From an uncultured Oscillospiraceae bacterium (GTDB taxonomy: Bacteria > Bacillota > Clostridia > Oscillospirales > Acutalibacteraceae): DNA of 40,762 nt. This document shows positions 25,341 through 33,686 of this stretch, piece by piece. The notes under the pieces were generated by a model. That model was given only the letters and a program-made list of their open reading frames with translations, did not search any database and had not been told where the DNA came from. Each line of letters opens with the position of its first letter. Within the stretch, counting starts at the first letter, position 1. The stretch is from positions 1 through 40,762 of the forward strand of contig UQGM01000020.1 in NCBI GenBank assembly GCA_900540535.1, written 5' to 3'. The position numbers and the translations under genes were made by a program.

Positions 25341-25745
25341 ATGTCTCCTGAAAATAAAGAAATTACAGAATCTGCAGCGGAAATGAGCAGTGAGTCTAAC
25401 GGTAAATCTACGATTCAGTCTCGTAATATAATAAGAAATTCAAAAATAACCGTTAAGACTTTAAATTATGTGATTATCGGCGGAATAGTAGCATTGATCA
25501 TTGCGATTGCTGTTCTTTTTTCTAACAGAGGCTTTACTGTAACGTTTAATATGGATGGCGGTTCATCAGTTGAGCCACAGAAAGTAATGTATGGAGAATA
25601 TCTTGAAGAGCCTCCAACACCCGTAAAGGAAGGTTATATTTTCGGTGGTTGGTATTTAGATGAAGCTTGTACCAAACCATGGAATTTCAGTGAAAATACT
25701 GTCAGCGGCAGTATGGACCTTTACGCTAAATGGATTAAGTCGTAG
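25341..25745 (+). CDS. Single-pass membrane protein with one InlB B-repeat
   Basis: A 134-residue protein, fourth in the mgl operon and 28 nt after mglC; GAGGTG precedes ATG 25341. Residues 1-40 are polar, Ser/Glu-rich and without a signal peptide. A membrane helix (about 41-62, YVIIGGIVALIIAIAVLF) follows. Residues about 66-132 are one complete Listeria-Bacteroides (InlB B-type) repeat: VTFNMDGGSS, then the KEGYIFGGWYLD core and a final LYAKW. Such repeats usually occur in several copies in large surface proteins, so one copy on a short anchor beside a sugar importer is unusual. The small domain should lie outside the cell. A role next to the transporter, for example in substrate presentation or assembly, is only a guess. 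A terminator follows. Confidence 0.75.
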   Translation: MSPENKEITESAAEMSSESNGKSTIQSRNIIRNSKITVKTLNYVIIGGIVALIIAIAVLFSNRGFTVTFNMDGGSSVEPQKVMYGEYLEEPPTPVKEGYIFGGWYLDEACTKPWNFSENTVSGSMDLYAKWIKS

Positions 25746-25800
25746 AAGCTATGGAGAATGATGAGAAGAGGCAGAATCCCCTCGTTAAAAAGGACTAAAA

Positions 25801-25837
25801 AATACCGGTAAGGTTTTAAGCCTTACCGGTATTTTTT
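25801..25837 (+). terminator. Terminator of mgl operon
   Basis: AATACCGGTAAGG and CCTTACCGGTATT form a perfect 13-bp stem with a 7-nt loop, followed by TTTT. The A-rich left flank may also let it act on the opposite strand. Confidence 0.9.
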
Positions 25838-25844
25838 ATGAGAT

Positions 25845-25869
25845 AAAAACCTCCCGTAAAAAACGGGAG
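25845..25869 (-). terminator. Terminator of the alpha/beta hydrolase gene
   Basis: Read on the - strand, CTCCCGT and ACGGGAG form a 7-bp stem with a TTTTT loop, followed by GTTTTTATC. It lies just downstream of the hydrolase stop codon. Confidence 0.75.
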
Positions 25870-25878
25870 AAAGTTTGA

Positions 25879-26856
25879 TCATTTATTGTCAGTGACGATT
25901 TCATTCATATGTTTATTTAAAAAAGCTTTTACTGTATTCCAATAAATTTCAGGTTCCTTGGTAGAGGACATTGCATGACCTGCATTTTCAACTGCAAGCT
26001 TTTCCTTCGCTGTTGTTGCTGCGTCATAAACAATATCCAGCATTTCAAATGGTACAAATTGATCGTCTTTGCCATGTATAAATAATACAGGAAGCTTGCA
26101 TTTCTTAAGCTGATTTACTGCACTCGCTTCTTTTAGAGAATATCCTCCTCTTATTTTTGTCACAATTGATGCTACATTCATCAGTGTGAAAGATGGAAGA
26201 TGGAACATGTTTTTTAGCTGTTTTTCAAATTCATCCCATGCTGAAGAATATCCGCAGTCTTCAATTACTGCACAAACCTGCTTGGGAAGTTCTTCGCCGG
26301 AAGTCATCATTACTGTTGCAGCTCCCATTGAAATACCAAAAAGCGCAATTTTAGCATCTTCGTGTTCGCTTAAAATTTTATTGATCCAAATCGGAATATC
26401 TAATCTTTCGAGCCAGCCCATACCTCTGACATGACCCTCACTTGTTCCGTGAGCTCTTGCATCTGGTATTATAAGGCTGTATCCCATGCTGTAATACCAT
26501 TTGGCATATCGAGCCATATCATTTGCGCTGCCGCTGTATCCATGGCAGGCTATAATGTAATTGCCGTTTCCGTTTTCGTTAATTATCTCATATCCGTGAA
26601 GCTTAAGACCGTCTTTGGAGTTTATGTAGACATTTTTTCTTATTTTGCTGAACCAATCTTTTTCTTCTTTTGAGCCAGTATATCCGCTGTATTCCTGAAC
26701 ATTGGTTCCGTTTTTTTTGAGCAGTATCGGCATTATTTTTTGCATGCTGAACAAAGATTCTGTGTTTAAAGCAAAACTGAAAAAGAAGTTTCCTGCGAGC
26801 ATTAAAAGCAAAAAGATAATTAGAATAACAACTAAAATAATAATTGCAGTTTCCAT
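25879..26856 (-). CDS. Membrane-anchored alpha/beta hydrolase
   Basis: A 325-residue protein, the only clear gene on the - strand. An N-terminal hydrophobic segment (about residues 4-26) should anchor it in the membrane. The hydrolase core follows: CHGYSGS at the oxyanion strand, nucleophile Ser176 in GISMGA, an acid in HGKDDQFVP (Asp264 or Asp265) and His294 in GHAMS. The triad is complete. It resembles the YqkD/BEM46-like serine hydrolases of Firmicutes, whose natural substrates are mostly unknown; an esterase or acyl-hydrolase role is likely. AAGGAG lies about 12 nt before the ATG, a slightly long spacing. A good promoter and a terminator bracket the gene, so it is monocistronic. Confidence 0.85.
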   Translation of the reverse strand: METAIIILVVILIIFLLLMLAGNFFFSFALNTESLFSMQKIMPILLKKNGTNVQEYSGYTGSKEEKDWFSKIRKNVYINSKDGLKLHGYEIINENGNGNYIIACHGYSGSANDMARYAKWYYSMGYSLIIPDARAHGTSEGHVRGMGWLERLDIPIWINKILSEHEDAKIALFGISMGAATVMMTSGEELPKQVCAVIEDCGYSSAWDEFEKQLKNMFHLPSFTLMNVASIVTKIRGGYSLKEASAVNQLKKCKLPVLFIHGKDDQFVPFEMLDIVYDAATTAKEKLAVENAGHAMSSTKEPEIYWNTVKAFLNKHMNEIVTDNK

Positions 26857-26897
26857 TACAATATAATTCTCCTTTCAATGATTAAAGCTTCGTATTA

Positions 26898-26926
26898 ATT
26901 ATAGGATAAAAATAGCAGCTTCGCAA
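26898..26926 (-). promoter_or_regulatory. Promoter of the alpha/beta hydrolase gene
   Basis: On the - strand, TTGCGA, a 17-nt gap and a perfect TATAAT, about 40 nt before the start codon. Confidence 0.55.
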
Positions 26927-27007
26927 GATTATAAAAGTGAGGTATTAATAAAAGAAAATAGAGAGCGTTTTACTTAATATTGCATAAGTGTACAGATGAT
27001 AATTCTG

Positions 27008-27036
27008 TTGTAAAAAATATTTTTGTGGTTTATACT
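27008..27036 (+). promoter_or_regulatory. Promoter of GH4-PfkB operon
   Basis: TTGTAA (27008-27013), a 17-nt gap, and TATACT (27031-27036). The leader is about 30 nt. Confidence 0.5.
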
Positions 27037-27072
27037 GTTTCTTAGCAGAAAACAGTTAAAGGAGAGGTAAAA

Positions 27073-28440
27073 ATGAAGCTTGCGGTAATAGGCGGAGGCG
27101 GAGTTCGCTCAATGTTTCTTGCCAAAAGTCTGGTTCAAAGCGTAAAAAGTACAGGAATAAATGAAATAGTCTTTATGGATAATAATGAGACTAAGCTGCG
27201 AATTTACGGCGGTATGGCAAAACAGGTTGCAAAGCGAATAGATGAAAGCATTAAATTTTATCTTACTTCTGATGCGGTAGAAGCGGTAAGAGATGCCTCT
27301 TATGTTATTACAACTATAAGAGTGGGCGAAGATGAAATGCGTGTTAAGGACGAAAGAACAGCTCTTAAGCGTGGTATTCTTGGTCAGGAAACTACAGGAG
27401 CAGCGGGATTTTCCTTTGCTATGCGCTCTGTTCCCGCTCTGAAAGAATACTGTGAGCTGATAAAGAAGTATTCTAAGCCAAATGTAAAAGTGTTTAACTT
27501 TACAAACCCCGCCGGAGTTGTCTCACAAACTCTTCGTGATATGGGATATGACTTTACATACGGAATATGCGATGCTCCAAGCAGTCTGCTCCATGATTTT
27601 GCATCCCTTTACGGAAAAAGTCAGGATGAAATTACTGGAGAATGTTACGGACTTAATCATCTTTCATTTTTCAACAGCATAAAGCTATGCGGTAAGGAGA
27701 TAATGCCTGAGCTTATCGGAGATGAGAGAATATATCATAAAACAGAAATGCGTTTTTTTGAGCCTGAACTTGTAAAAAAACAAGGCTGCATTTTAAACGA
27801 ATACCTGTATTATTTCTATTATCGTGAAAAGGCCGTCGAAAACATTCTCAAAGCCGGTAAGACAAGAGGAGAGGTTATTTGCGAAATAAACAGAGAAATG
27901 ACCAAAGAGCTTTCAGGTATGGATATTGAAAATGATTTTGATTCCTGCCTTAAGGTTTTTGAAAAATGGTACGGTAAACGTGAAAGTGCATATATGGCAA
28001 ATGAAACAGGTGTTGCAAACGATAAGCCTCCCTTCAAATTTGACATCTACTCAAAAGATGAGGGCGGATATGCTGGTGTTGCCCTTAAATATATAAAATC
28101 AGTACGCAGCGGTAAAGATACACAGATGATTTTATGTGTTCCAAATAACGGTGCTATAAGCTGCCTTAAAAACAGTGATGTTATAGAGGTAACCTGTGAT
28201 TTAGTAAACGGAGAATGTATTCCTCATAAATTTGAAAATTTGAGCGAAATCAATCTTGAGCTCATAAGAAGAGTAAAGCTTTATGAAAGGCTTGCTTCCA
28301 AAGCTATCAGAGAAAAAAGCATAGATACAGCAGTGGATTGTTTAATGGTACATCCTCTTGTCAATTCATATTCTCTTGCTAAGGAACTTGTAGAGGAATA
28401 TCTTAATCTTAATGAAGAATACAGCGGGGAGTGGAAATAA
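27073..28440 (+). CDS. Glycoside hydrolase family 4 (6-phospho-beta-glucosidase-like)
   Basis: A 455-residue GH4 enzyme, a family that cleaves glycosides by an NAD- and metal-dependent redox-elimination mechanism. The start is ATG 27073, with AAAGGAGAGG upstream. The N-terminal Rossmann motif is VIGGGGVRS. The clade motif GQETTGAAGF is of the phospho-beta-glucosidase type (GQETTGPGG), and FNFTNPAGV is the conserved sugar-phosphate region. Cys166 in GICDAP and His196 in GLNHLSF fit the metal ligands. This points to cytosolic hydrolysis of a 6-phospho-glycoside, but GH4 substrates vary and cannot be fixed from sequence. No PTS or ABC permease gene lies beside it. Its stop codon overlaps the kinase start by 1 nt. 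Confidence 0.85.
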   Translation: MKLAVIGGGGVRSMFLAKSLVQSVKSTGINEIVFMDNNETKLRIYGGMAKQVAKRIDESIKFYLTSDAVEAVRDASYVITTIRVGEDEMRVKDERTALKRGILGQETTGAAGFSFAMRSVPALKEYCELIKKYSKPNVKVFNFTNPAGVVSQTLRDMGYDFTYGICDAPSSLLHDFASLYGKSQDEITGECYGLNHLSFFNSIKLCGKEIMPELIGDERIYHKTEMRFFEPELVKKQGCILNEYLYYFYYREKAVENILKAGKTRGEVICEINREMTKELSGMDIENDFDSCLKVFEKWYGKRESAYMANETGVANDKPPFKFDIYSKDEGGYAGVALKYIKSVRSGKDTQMILCVPNNGAISCLKNSDVIEVTCDLVNGECIPHKFENLSEINLELIRRVKLYERLASKAIREKSIDTAVDCLMVHPLVNSYSLAKELVEEYLNLNEEYSGEWK

Positions 28441-29339
28441 TGAGTTTTGCTGCAGGAGTAGGTTTTGCCAATGTAGATTTGCTTTATGGAGGAATGTCTG
28501 CAATTCCTCAGGAAAGCGAAGAGATATATGCCCGTGATTTTAATATGAAGCTTGGTGGAGGAATACCAGCAACTATGATAAATCTCGGTAGACTGGGCGT
28601 TCCGGTACGTCTCGGAAGCTTTACGGGTAATGATTTCTTTTCAAAGTTTGCTGAAGAGAAGATAAAGGAAACAGGAGTGGAATACAGAAATCTTTATTCA
28701 GGTGACGGAATGCCCGTTACTCTTACAAGTGCCATTATTACAGAAAACGACAGAGCTTTTGTATCTTATACCGATGGAGCGGAAATCAACGAAAAGGTTA
28801 TAGAGGATGTCTATTCCGTAATTAAAGGATCTAAGGTCGCTGATATGGATGCAAATTTCATCGACGCATATAAGCGAGCCAAAGCTGATGGAACAAAGAT
28901 TGTTTTCGACATGGGCTGGGACGGCGAAATGACTTTGGGAAAGTATAAAGAATGTCTTGAAATCGCCGATTTTTACACTCCCAACACAAAAGAAGCGCTT
29001 AGAATCACAGGAGCCGATACAGTTGAAAAGGCGGCAGACATTCTTTCCAATTACTTTGAATACGTTATAATAAAACTCGATAAAAAAGGAACTCTCGTAA
29101 AACATAACGGAAAGAGCAACGTTATAGAGCCTTTGCCGGGCATCACTCGTATTGACTCCACAGGAGCGGGAGATGCTTTTATGACGGGATTCCTTTATGG
29201 ATTGTATAATGATATGGATGTTTGTGAATGTGCAGCATACGGCAATGTCTTGGGAGGACTTTGTGTTGCAGGATACGGATGTCTTATTGATAATCTCAGT
29301 GAAGAGCTTGTAAAAGAACAGGTTAAGAAAATTTTGTAA
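28440..29339 (+). CDS. PfkB-family carbohydrate kinase
   Basis: A 299-residue kinase. ATG 28440 overlaps the GH4 stop codon (TAATG), with GGGGAG upstream; a longer GTG start at 28431 is less likely. N-terminal GGGIPATMINLGRLGVPVRLGSFTGNDFF is the substrate-binding side of the ribokinase/PfkB fold. The C-terminal signature DSTGAGDAFMTGF holds the anion hole and the catalytic base Asp245. The substrate is not evident; fructokinase- and ribokinase-like functions both fit. Overlap with the GH4 gene implies coupled synthesis and a shared pathway: it may phosphorylate the sugar released by the GH4 enzyme, or a glycoside before cleavage. The next gene, rnhB, begins almost at once and may be co-transcribed. 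Confidence 0.88.
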   Translation: MSFAAGVGFANVDLLYGGMSAIPQESEEIYARDFNMKLGGGIPATMINLGRLGVPVRLGSFTGNDFFSKFAEEKIKETGVEYRNLYSGDGMPVTLTSAIITENDRAFVSYTDGAEINEKVIEDVYSVIKGSKVADMDANFIDAYKRAKADGTKIVFDMGWDGEMTLGKYKECLEIADFYTPNTKEALRITGADTVEKAADILSNYFEYVIIKLDKKGTLVKHNGKSNVIEPLPGITRIDSTGAGDAFMTGFLYGLYNDMDVCECAAYGNVLGGLCVAGYGCLIDNLSEELVKEQVKKIL

Positions 29340-29342
29340 GGG

Positions 29343-29966
29343 ATGTTAGATTTGGATTGGTTTGAATTTGAAAACGCCGCAAAGGCGAAAGGATTTAAAA
29401 CAGTTTGCGGAATAGATGAAGCTGGCAGGGGGCCTCTTGCAGGTCCTGTTTGCGCTGCCTGTGTTGTACTCCGAAATGGTGAAATGATAGAAGGACTTAA
29501 TGACTCAAAAAAGCTTACGGAGAAAAAAAGAGAAGCTCTTTTTAAGGAGATAACCGAAAAAGCGGTTGATTACTCCATTGCCATGGCGTCGGAACAGGAA
29601 ATTGATGAAATTAATATTTTGCAGGCAACTTTCCTTGCGATGCGCAGAGCTTTTGAGGGACTTACAAAGGTATCTCCTGATTATGCGCTTATTGACGGAA
29701 ATAAAACTCCTGGACTTCCAATTGAGCAGGAAGCGGTTATAAAGGGAGATGCACGTTCTGCGAGCGTTGCGGCGGCTTCAATTCTCGCTAAAGTTACAAG
29801 GGACAGATATATGATGAATATGGATAAAGTTTATCCGCAGTACTGTTTCTCAAAGCATAAGGGCTACGGCACAAAACTTCATTATCAGTGTCTTGATGAA
29901 TACGGGCCGTCACCTGTGCACCGTCAGACATTTCTTAAAAAATGGCAGGAAGGTAAGATGAGGTGA
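29343..29966 (+). CDS. rnhB: Ribonuclease HII
   Basis: A 207-residue enzyme that removes RNA from RNA-DNA hybrids and nicks at misincorporated ribonucleotides. The family motif GIDEAGRGPLAGP is near the N-terminus, with catalytic Asp25 and Glu26, followed by NDSKKLTEKKRE, ALIDGNK and the SVAAASILAKVTRD segment. ATG 29343 directly follows AAGGG. An in-frame TTG at 29352 has better spacing from that site, so the true start may be 3 codons later. It lies 3 nt after the PfkB stop and overlaps yraN by 4 nt, which is the common rnhB-yraN pairing. Confidence 0.95.
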   Translation: MLDLDWFEFENAAKAKGFKTVCGIDEAGRGPLAGPVCAACVVLRNGEMIEGLNDSKKLTEKKREALFKEITEKAVDYSIAMASEQEIDEINILQATFLAMRRAFEGLTKVSPDYALIDGNKTPGLPIEQEAVIKGDARSASVAAASILAKVTRDRYMMNMDKVYPQYCFSKHKGYGTKLHYQCLDEYGPSPVHRQTFLKKWQEGKMR

Positions 29967-30328
29967 AGGGCGGAAAAGGCGCTTACGGCGAATATGAAGC
30001 GGCACGGTATTTGAGAAAGAAAGGCTATAATATTGTAAGTGCTAATTTTCGCTGTCGCTTTGGAGAAATAGATATTATAGGCGAAAAGGGTGGTTATCTT
30101 GTTTTTGTAGAGGTAAAGACAAGAGATGAAAATTCTTTCTATACTCCCGCCGAAGCCGTAACTTATAAAAAGATACAAAGACTTGTAAAAACAGCTCAGA
30201 TATATCTCATGCAGAATGCCACCTCTCTTCAGCCAAGGTTTGATGTTATAGAGGTATATACATCAGGAGGAAAAGTAAAAAGGATAAACCACATAGAAAA
30301 TGCCTTTGAAGGGGTGAACGGGTTTTGA
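29963..30328 (+). CDS. yraN: YraN/UPF0102 family predicted endonuclease
   Basis: A 121-residue protein, the usual size. The start is GTG 29963 inside the GTGA overlap with rnhB. The nuclease-fold pattern of the family is complete: GEYEAARYLRKKGY, then FGEIDIIG (the acidic residue) and FVEVKTR (the Glu-x-Lys pair), as in Holliday-junction resolvase-like enzymes. Its function is not established; the link with rnhB suggests DNA repair or RNA-DNA processing. It overlaps the next gene by 4 nt. Confidence 0.93.
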   Translation: MKGGKGAYGEYEAARYLRKKGYNIVSANFRCRFGEIDIIGEKGGYLVFVEVKTRDENSFYTPAEAVTYKKIQRLVKTAQIYLMQNATSLQPRFDVIEVYTSGGKVKRINHIENAFEGVNGF

Positions 30329-31260
30329 ATTTTTTTGATCTTCACTGTGATACAATAGGTGAATGTGCCAACAGAAACTTGCCTTTAAGAGCAAACACAC
30401 TTCACATATCCTTGGAAAAAGGAGCGTATTTAAATAGCTGGATTCAGGTTTTTGCAATTTGGATGCCCGATGAAAAACGTGGAAGAGACGCTGCTGATTA
30501 TTTCGACAGGGTTTATGATTATTACTTAAAGGAACTTAGTAAAAACGAAGATATTATTTTGCCGTGTTTTACATCTGACGATATTTTGAAAGCTGAAAAT
30601 GAAAATAAAGCAGCTTCCATTTTGGCAGTTGAGGGTGGAAGCGTTTTATGCGGAGACATTGATAGAATAAGTCTGTTAAAAGATAGAGGAGTGAAAATCC
30701 TCACCCTTACTTGGAATGATGCAAATGAGCTTGGCAGCGGATGTATGGAGAAAGATGATAAAGGTTTAACATCTTTCGGAAAAAGTGCTGTTAAGGAGCT
30801 TTGCTCCGCTGGTATTGTGCCTGATGTCTCACATTTGAGTGAAAAAGGATTTTATGATACAGCGCAGGAAGTGGATTTTCCATTTATAGCAAGTCACTCT
30901 GACTGTAATAGAGTACACCGCCATAAGCGTAACCTTACCGATGAACAAATTGATGAGATTATAAGACGAAAGGGACTTATCGGAGTAAATTTCTATAAGA
31001 ACTTCCTTTCTGATAATACTGAAAGCGGATTTGACGGAGTTTTACGTCATCTTTATCATATTCTGGAGCGTGGAGGAGAATATGTCGCCGCCATGGGATC
31101 TGATTTTGACGGCTGTGAAATTGCCAAGGAACTTGCAGGAATAGAAAAAATCTCAGATTTATGGGACTATCTTAACAAAAACGGCATACCGGAAGACACT
31201 CTTAATAGTTGCTTTTATGGAAATGCAAGAAATTTTTTCTTTAATGTTTTACATCGCTGA
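30325..31260 (+). CDS. Membrane dipeptidase family (peptidase M19)
   Basis: A 311-residue zinc-dependent hydrolase. The start TTG 30325 overlaps the yraN stop codon, with GGGGTG upstream. The binuclear zinc site is visible in order: FDLHCDTI (His7, Asp9), AVEGG (the bridging Glu), DVSHLS and IASHSDC (His residues), and GSDFDG near the C-terminus. Bacterial relatives of renal dipeptidase cleave dipeptides, including those with D-residues. There is no signal peptide, so it is probably cytosolic. It ends the rnhB-yraN run; the thrC promoter overlaps its 3' end. Confidence 0.9.
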   Translation: MNFFDLHCDTIGECANRNLPLRANTLHISLEKGAYLNSWIQVFAIWMPDEKRGRDAADYFDRVYDYYLKELSKNEDIILPCFTSDDILKAENENKAASILAVEGGSVLCGDIDRISLLKDRGVKILTLTWNDANELGSGCMEKDDKGLTSFGKSAVKELCSAGIVPDVSHLSEKGFYDTAQEVDFPFIASHSDCNRVHRHKRNLTDEQIDEIIRRKGLIGVNFYKNFLSDNTESGFDGVLRHLYHILERGGEYVAAMGSDFDGCEIAKELAGIEKISDLWDYLNKNGIPEDTLNSCFYGNARNFFFNVLHR

Positions 31261-31276
31261 AAATATGTGATAGAAT
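31248..31276 (+). promoter_or_regulatory. Promoter of thrC
   Basis: TTTACA (31248-31253), a 17-nt gap, and TAGAAT (31271-31276) preceded by TGTGA. It overlaps the end of the dipeptidase gene. The leader is short, leaving no room for a T-box. Confidence 0.55.
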
Positions 31277-31309
31277 AACAAAGTATACTTGGAATAAGGA
31301 GAATCAAAA

Positions 31310-32803
31310 ATGGAATACACAAGTACGAGAAATAAAAATATCCGTGTGAGCGCTGCTCAGGCAATAGCTCAGGGAATTTCCGAGGACGGAGGACTTTTTG
31401 TACCCGTTTCAATTCCCTCTGTTTCCATGGATGAGATTATTGAGCTTTCACACGCAGACTATATCACAAGAGCTAAGAAGATTCTCTCTCTTTATCTCAC
31501 TGATTTTACCGAAGAGGAGCTTAATTATTGCGTAAACGGCGCTTATGAGCAGAGTAAATTCAGCTCACCGAAAATTGCTCCCCTTGTTGAAGTCGAGCCC
31601 AACACACATGTTCTTGAGCTGTGGAGAGGTCCTACATGTGCATTTAAGGACATGGCTCTTCAGATTTTGCCCTATCTTCTCACTGTAGCAGCTTCAAAGA
31701 CAGCCGGCGATAAGGAGATTGTCATTCTTGTTGCAACTTCAGGTGATACCGGTAAAGCTGCTCTTGAGGGATTTAAAGATGTTAAGAACACAAAGGTTCT
31801 TGTTTTCTATCCCGAAGACGGTGTAAGTCCTATGCAGAAGCTTCAGATGATGACTCAGGAAGGTGAGAACGTAGGCGTTTGTGCAATCAAGGGTAACTTT
31901 GACGATGCACAGAGCGGCGTTAAGAAGATTTTCACAGATCCTGCTGTAAGAGAAAAGCTTGCTGCCCATAACATGATGTTCTCTTCTGCAAACTCAATTA
32001 ACTGGGGCAGACTCGTTCCGCAGGTTGTTTATTATTTCTCTGCTTACTGCGATATGATAAATGACGGCAGCATTGAGCCTGGCAAAGAGATAAACGTAGT
32101 TGTTCCAACTGGAAACTTCGGTAACATCCTTGCTGCATATTACGCAAAGAAAATGGGACTTCCCATCAGAAAGCTTATCTGTGCTTCAAACGCAAATAAC
32201 GTTCTTACAGATTTCCTTACAAGCGGAACCTATGACAGAAACCGTGATTTCTACATGACCGCTTCTCCTTCAATGGATATCCTTATTTCAAGCAACCTTG
32301 AGCGTCTTCTCTTTGACCTTACCGGCTTTAACGATGAGCTTGTAAGAGGATGGATGAATGCTCTTTCCTCAGACGGAAAGTATACAGTTACAGATGATGT
32401 CTTTGCAAAGATCAAAGATCTTTTCGTAGCCGGATACTGTGATGATGACGCTACAAAGGCTACAATTAAGAAAGTCTTTGAGTCTGATGAATATCTCTGC
32501 GATACTCATACAGCAGTTGCAGTAAACGTTTATAACGCTTATAAAGAGAGAACTGCTGATGAAACTGATACAGTTATCGCTTCAACAGCAAACCCCTATA
32601 AGTTCTCAGCCGATGTTCTTGAAGCTGTAACAGGCGAGCGTTCTTCCGGCAGCGAGTTCAGTGTAGTATCTGAGCTTTCAGTTGCTACAAACGAACCTGT
32701 TCCGCCTCAGCTTGCTAATTTGAGCGAAAAGGCTGTACGCTTTGACGGCGTATGTGAAAAGTCTCAGATGGTAGACGAAGTCTATAAGATGCTTGGTATC
32801 TGA
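31310..32803 (+). CDS. thrC: Threonine synthase
   Basis: A 497-residue PLP enzyme that converts O-phosphohomoserine to threonine, the last step of threonine synthesis. The start is ATG 31310, with AAGGAG upstream. The N-terminus YTSTRNKNIRVSAAQAIAQGISEDGGLFVP is typical of the bacterial class with this length. Lys113 in CAFKDMALQ is the PLP Schiff-base residue. ATSGDTGKAAL and VPTGNFGNILAAYYA are the phosphate-cradle and PLP regions. The codon use is that of a well-expressed gene. It is bracketed by its own promoter and terminator. Confidence 0.96.
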   Translation: MEYTSTRNKNIRVSAAQAIAQGISEDGGLFVPVSIPSVSMDEIIELSHADYITRAKKILSLYLTDFTEEELNYCVNGAYEQSKFSSPKIAPLVEVEPNTHVLELWRGPTCAFKDMALQILPYLLTVAASKTAGDKEIVILVATSGDTGKAALEGFKDVKNTKVLVFYPEDGVSPMQKLQMMTQEGENVGVCAIKGNFDDAQSGVKKIFTDPAVREKLAAHNMMFSSANSINWGRLVPQVVYYFSAYCDMINDGSIEPGKEINVVVPTGNFGNILAAYYAKKMGLPIRKLICASNANNVLTDFLTSGTYDRNRDFYMTASPSMDILISSNLERLLFDLTGFNDELVRGWMNALSSDGKYTVTDDVFAKIKDLFVAGYCDDDATKATIKKVFESDEYLCDTHTAVAVNVYNAYKERTADETDTVIASTANPYKFSADVLEAVTGERSSGSEFSVVSELSVATNEPVPPQLANLSEKAVRFDGVCEKSQMVDEVYKMLGI

Positions 32804-32846
32804 TTCTACTAAGATTTTGCCTGTATCTGAGCAGTCTTAAATGAGC

Positions 32847-32880
32847 AGCCGCCTGCTTCTCAACGGAGTGGGCGGCTTTT
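32847..32880 (+). terminator. Terminator after thrC
   Basis: AGCCGCC and GGCGGCT, with an inner CTC / GAG pairing, are followed by TTTT. Confidence 0.8.
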
Positions 32881-32898
32881 TAAAAGGGGAGGTGAGTT

Positions 32899-33591
32899 AT
32901 GTCTCTTTTTGCAATTGCCGATACCCATTTGTCCCTTGGAACGGACAAGCCCATGGATATATTTAAAGGCTGGAGCGGATATGTTGATAAACTCAGGGAA
33001 AACTGGGAAAGCACAGTTAGTGATTCCGATACCGTTGTAATAGCCGGTGATATTTCATGGGGAATGAGCCTTGATGGAGCGCTGGATGATTTTCGTTTTA
33101 TTGATTCTCTTCCCGGGCAGAAAATAATCCTCAAAGGAAACCACGATTACTGGTGGACAACAATGCGAAAAATGGAAACTTTCATAAATCAGAATGAGAT
33201 GAATACAATACGTTTTCTTCACAATAACACTATAACGGTAGGTGATATTGCCGTATGTGGTTCAAGAGGTTGGTTTTTTGACGCTGAGGAGTCAGCAGAT
33301 AATAAAGTGCTTCTTCGTGAAGCAGGAAGACTGAGAACTTCCATTAATCTTGCAAAAGAAACAGGATTGGAACCTGTGGTGTTTCTTCATTATCCGCCGA
33401 TTACACAAAATATGGTTTGCGAAGAGATATATAACGTCCTTCTCGAAACTGGTGTTAGACGGTGCTATTACGGTCATTTACATGGACCTTCCATGACAAG
33501 ATCCATAAATTCAGTCCGTGACGGTATAGAATTTGCTCTGATTTCGTGCGATTTTCTCGCTTTTGCACCGAAATTGGTTGAAAAATTTTAA
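32899..33591 (+). CDS. Metallophosphoesterase (predicted phosphohydrolase)
   Basis: A 230-residue cytosolic calcineurin-like phosphoesterase. The start is ATG 32899, with GGGGAGGTGA upstream. All canonical motifs are intact: IADTHLS (Asp8, His10), AGDISWG, KGNHDYWW, VFLHYPP and YGHLHG. The pattern is that of the widespread uncharacterised group with WW after GNHD, often found in Firmicutes. The substrate is not known. It makes a clear contrast with the degenerate phosphoesterase-like protein at 6936-8138. Confidence 0.9.
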   Translation: MSLFAIADTHLSLGTDKPMDIFKGWSGYVDKLRENWESTVSDSDTVVIAGDISWGMSLDGALDDFRFIDSLPGQKIILKGNHDYWWTTMRKMETFINQNEMNTIRFLHNNTITVGDIAVCGSRGWFFDAEESADNKVLLREAGRLRTSINLAKETGLEPVVFLHYPPITQNMVCEEIYNVLLETGVRRCYYGHLHGPSMTRSINSVRDGIEFALISCDFLAFAPKLVEKF

Positions 33592-33618
33592 TAAACATGA
33601 AATTTTTTAAAAAACAAG

Positions 33619-33647
33619 TGGAAAATTTATACAATATCTGATATAAT
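33619..33647 (+). promoter_or_regulatory. Promoter of tig
   Basis: TGGAAA (33619-33624), a 17-nt gap, and a perfect TATAAT (33642-33647), 39 nt before the start. Confidence 0.5.
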
Positions 33648-33686
33648 ATCCCAGTCAAATTGCATAGTAACAGGAGGAAAAAGGCA

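Noticed and set aside
31261..31309. T-box or threonine attenuator before thrC
   Set aside because: The leader is only about 30 nt after the likely -10 box, too short for a T-box, and no leader peptide or competing hairpins were seen.
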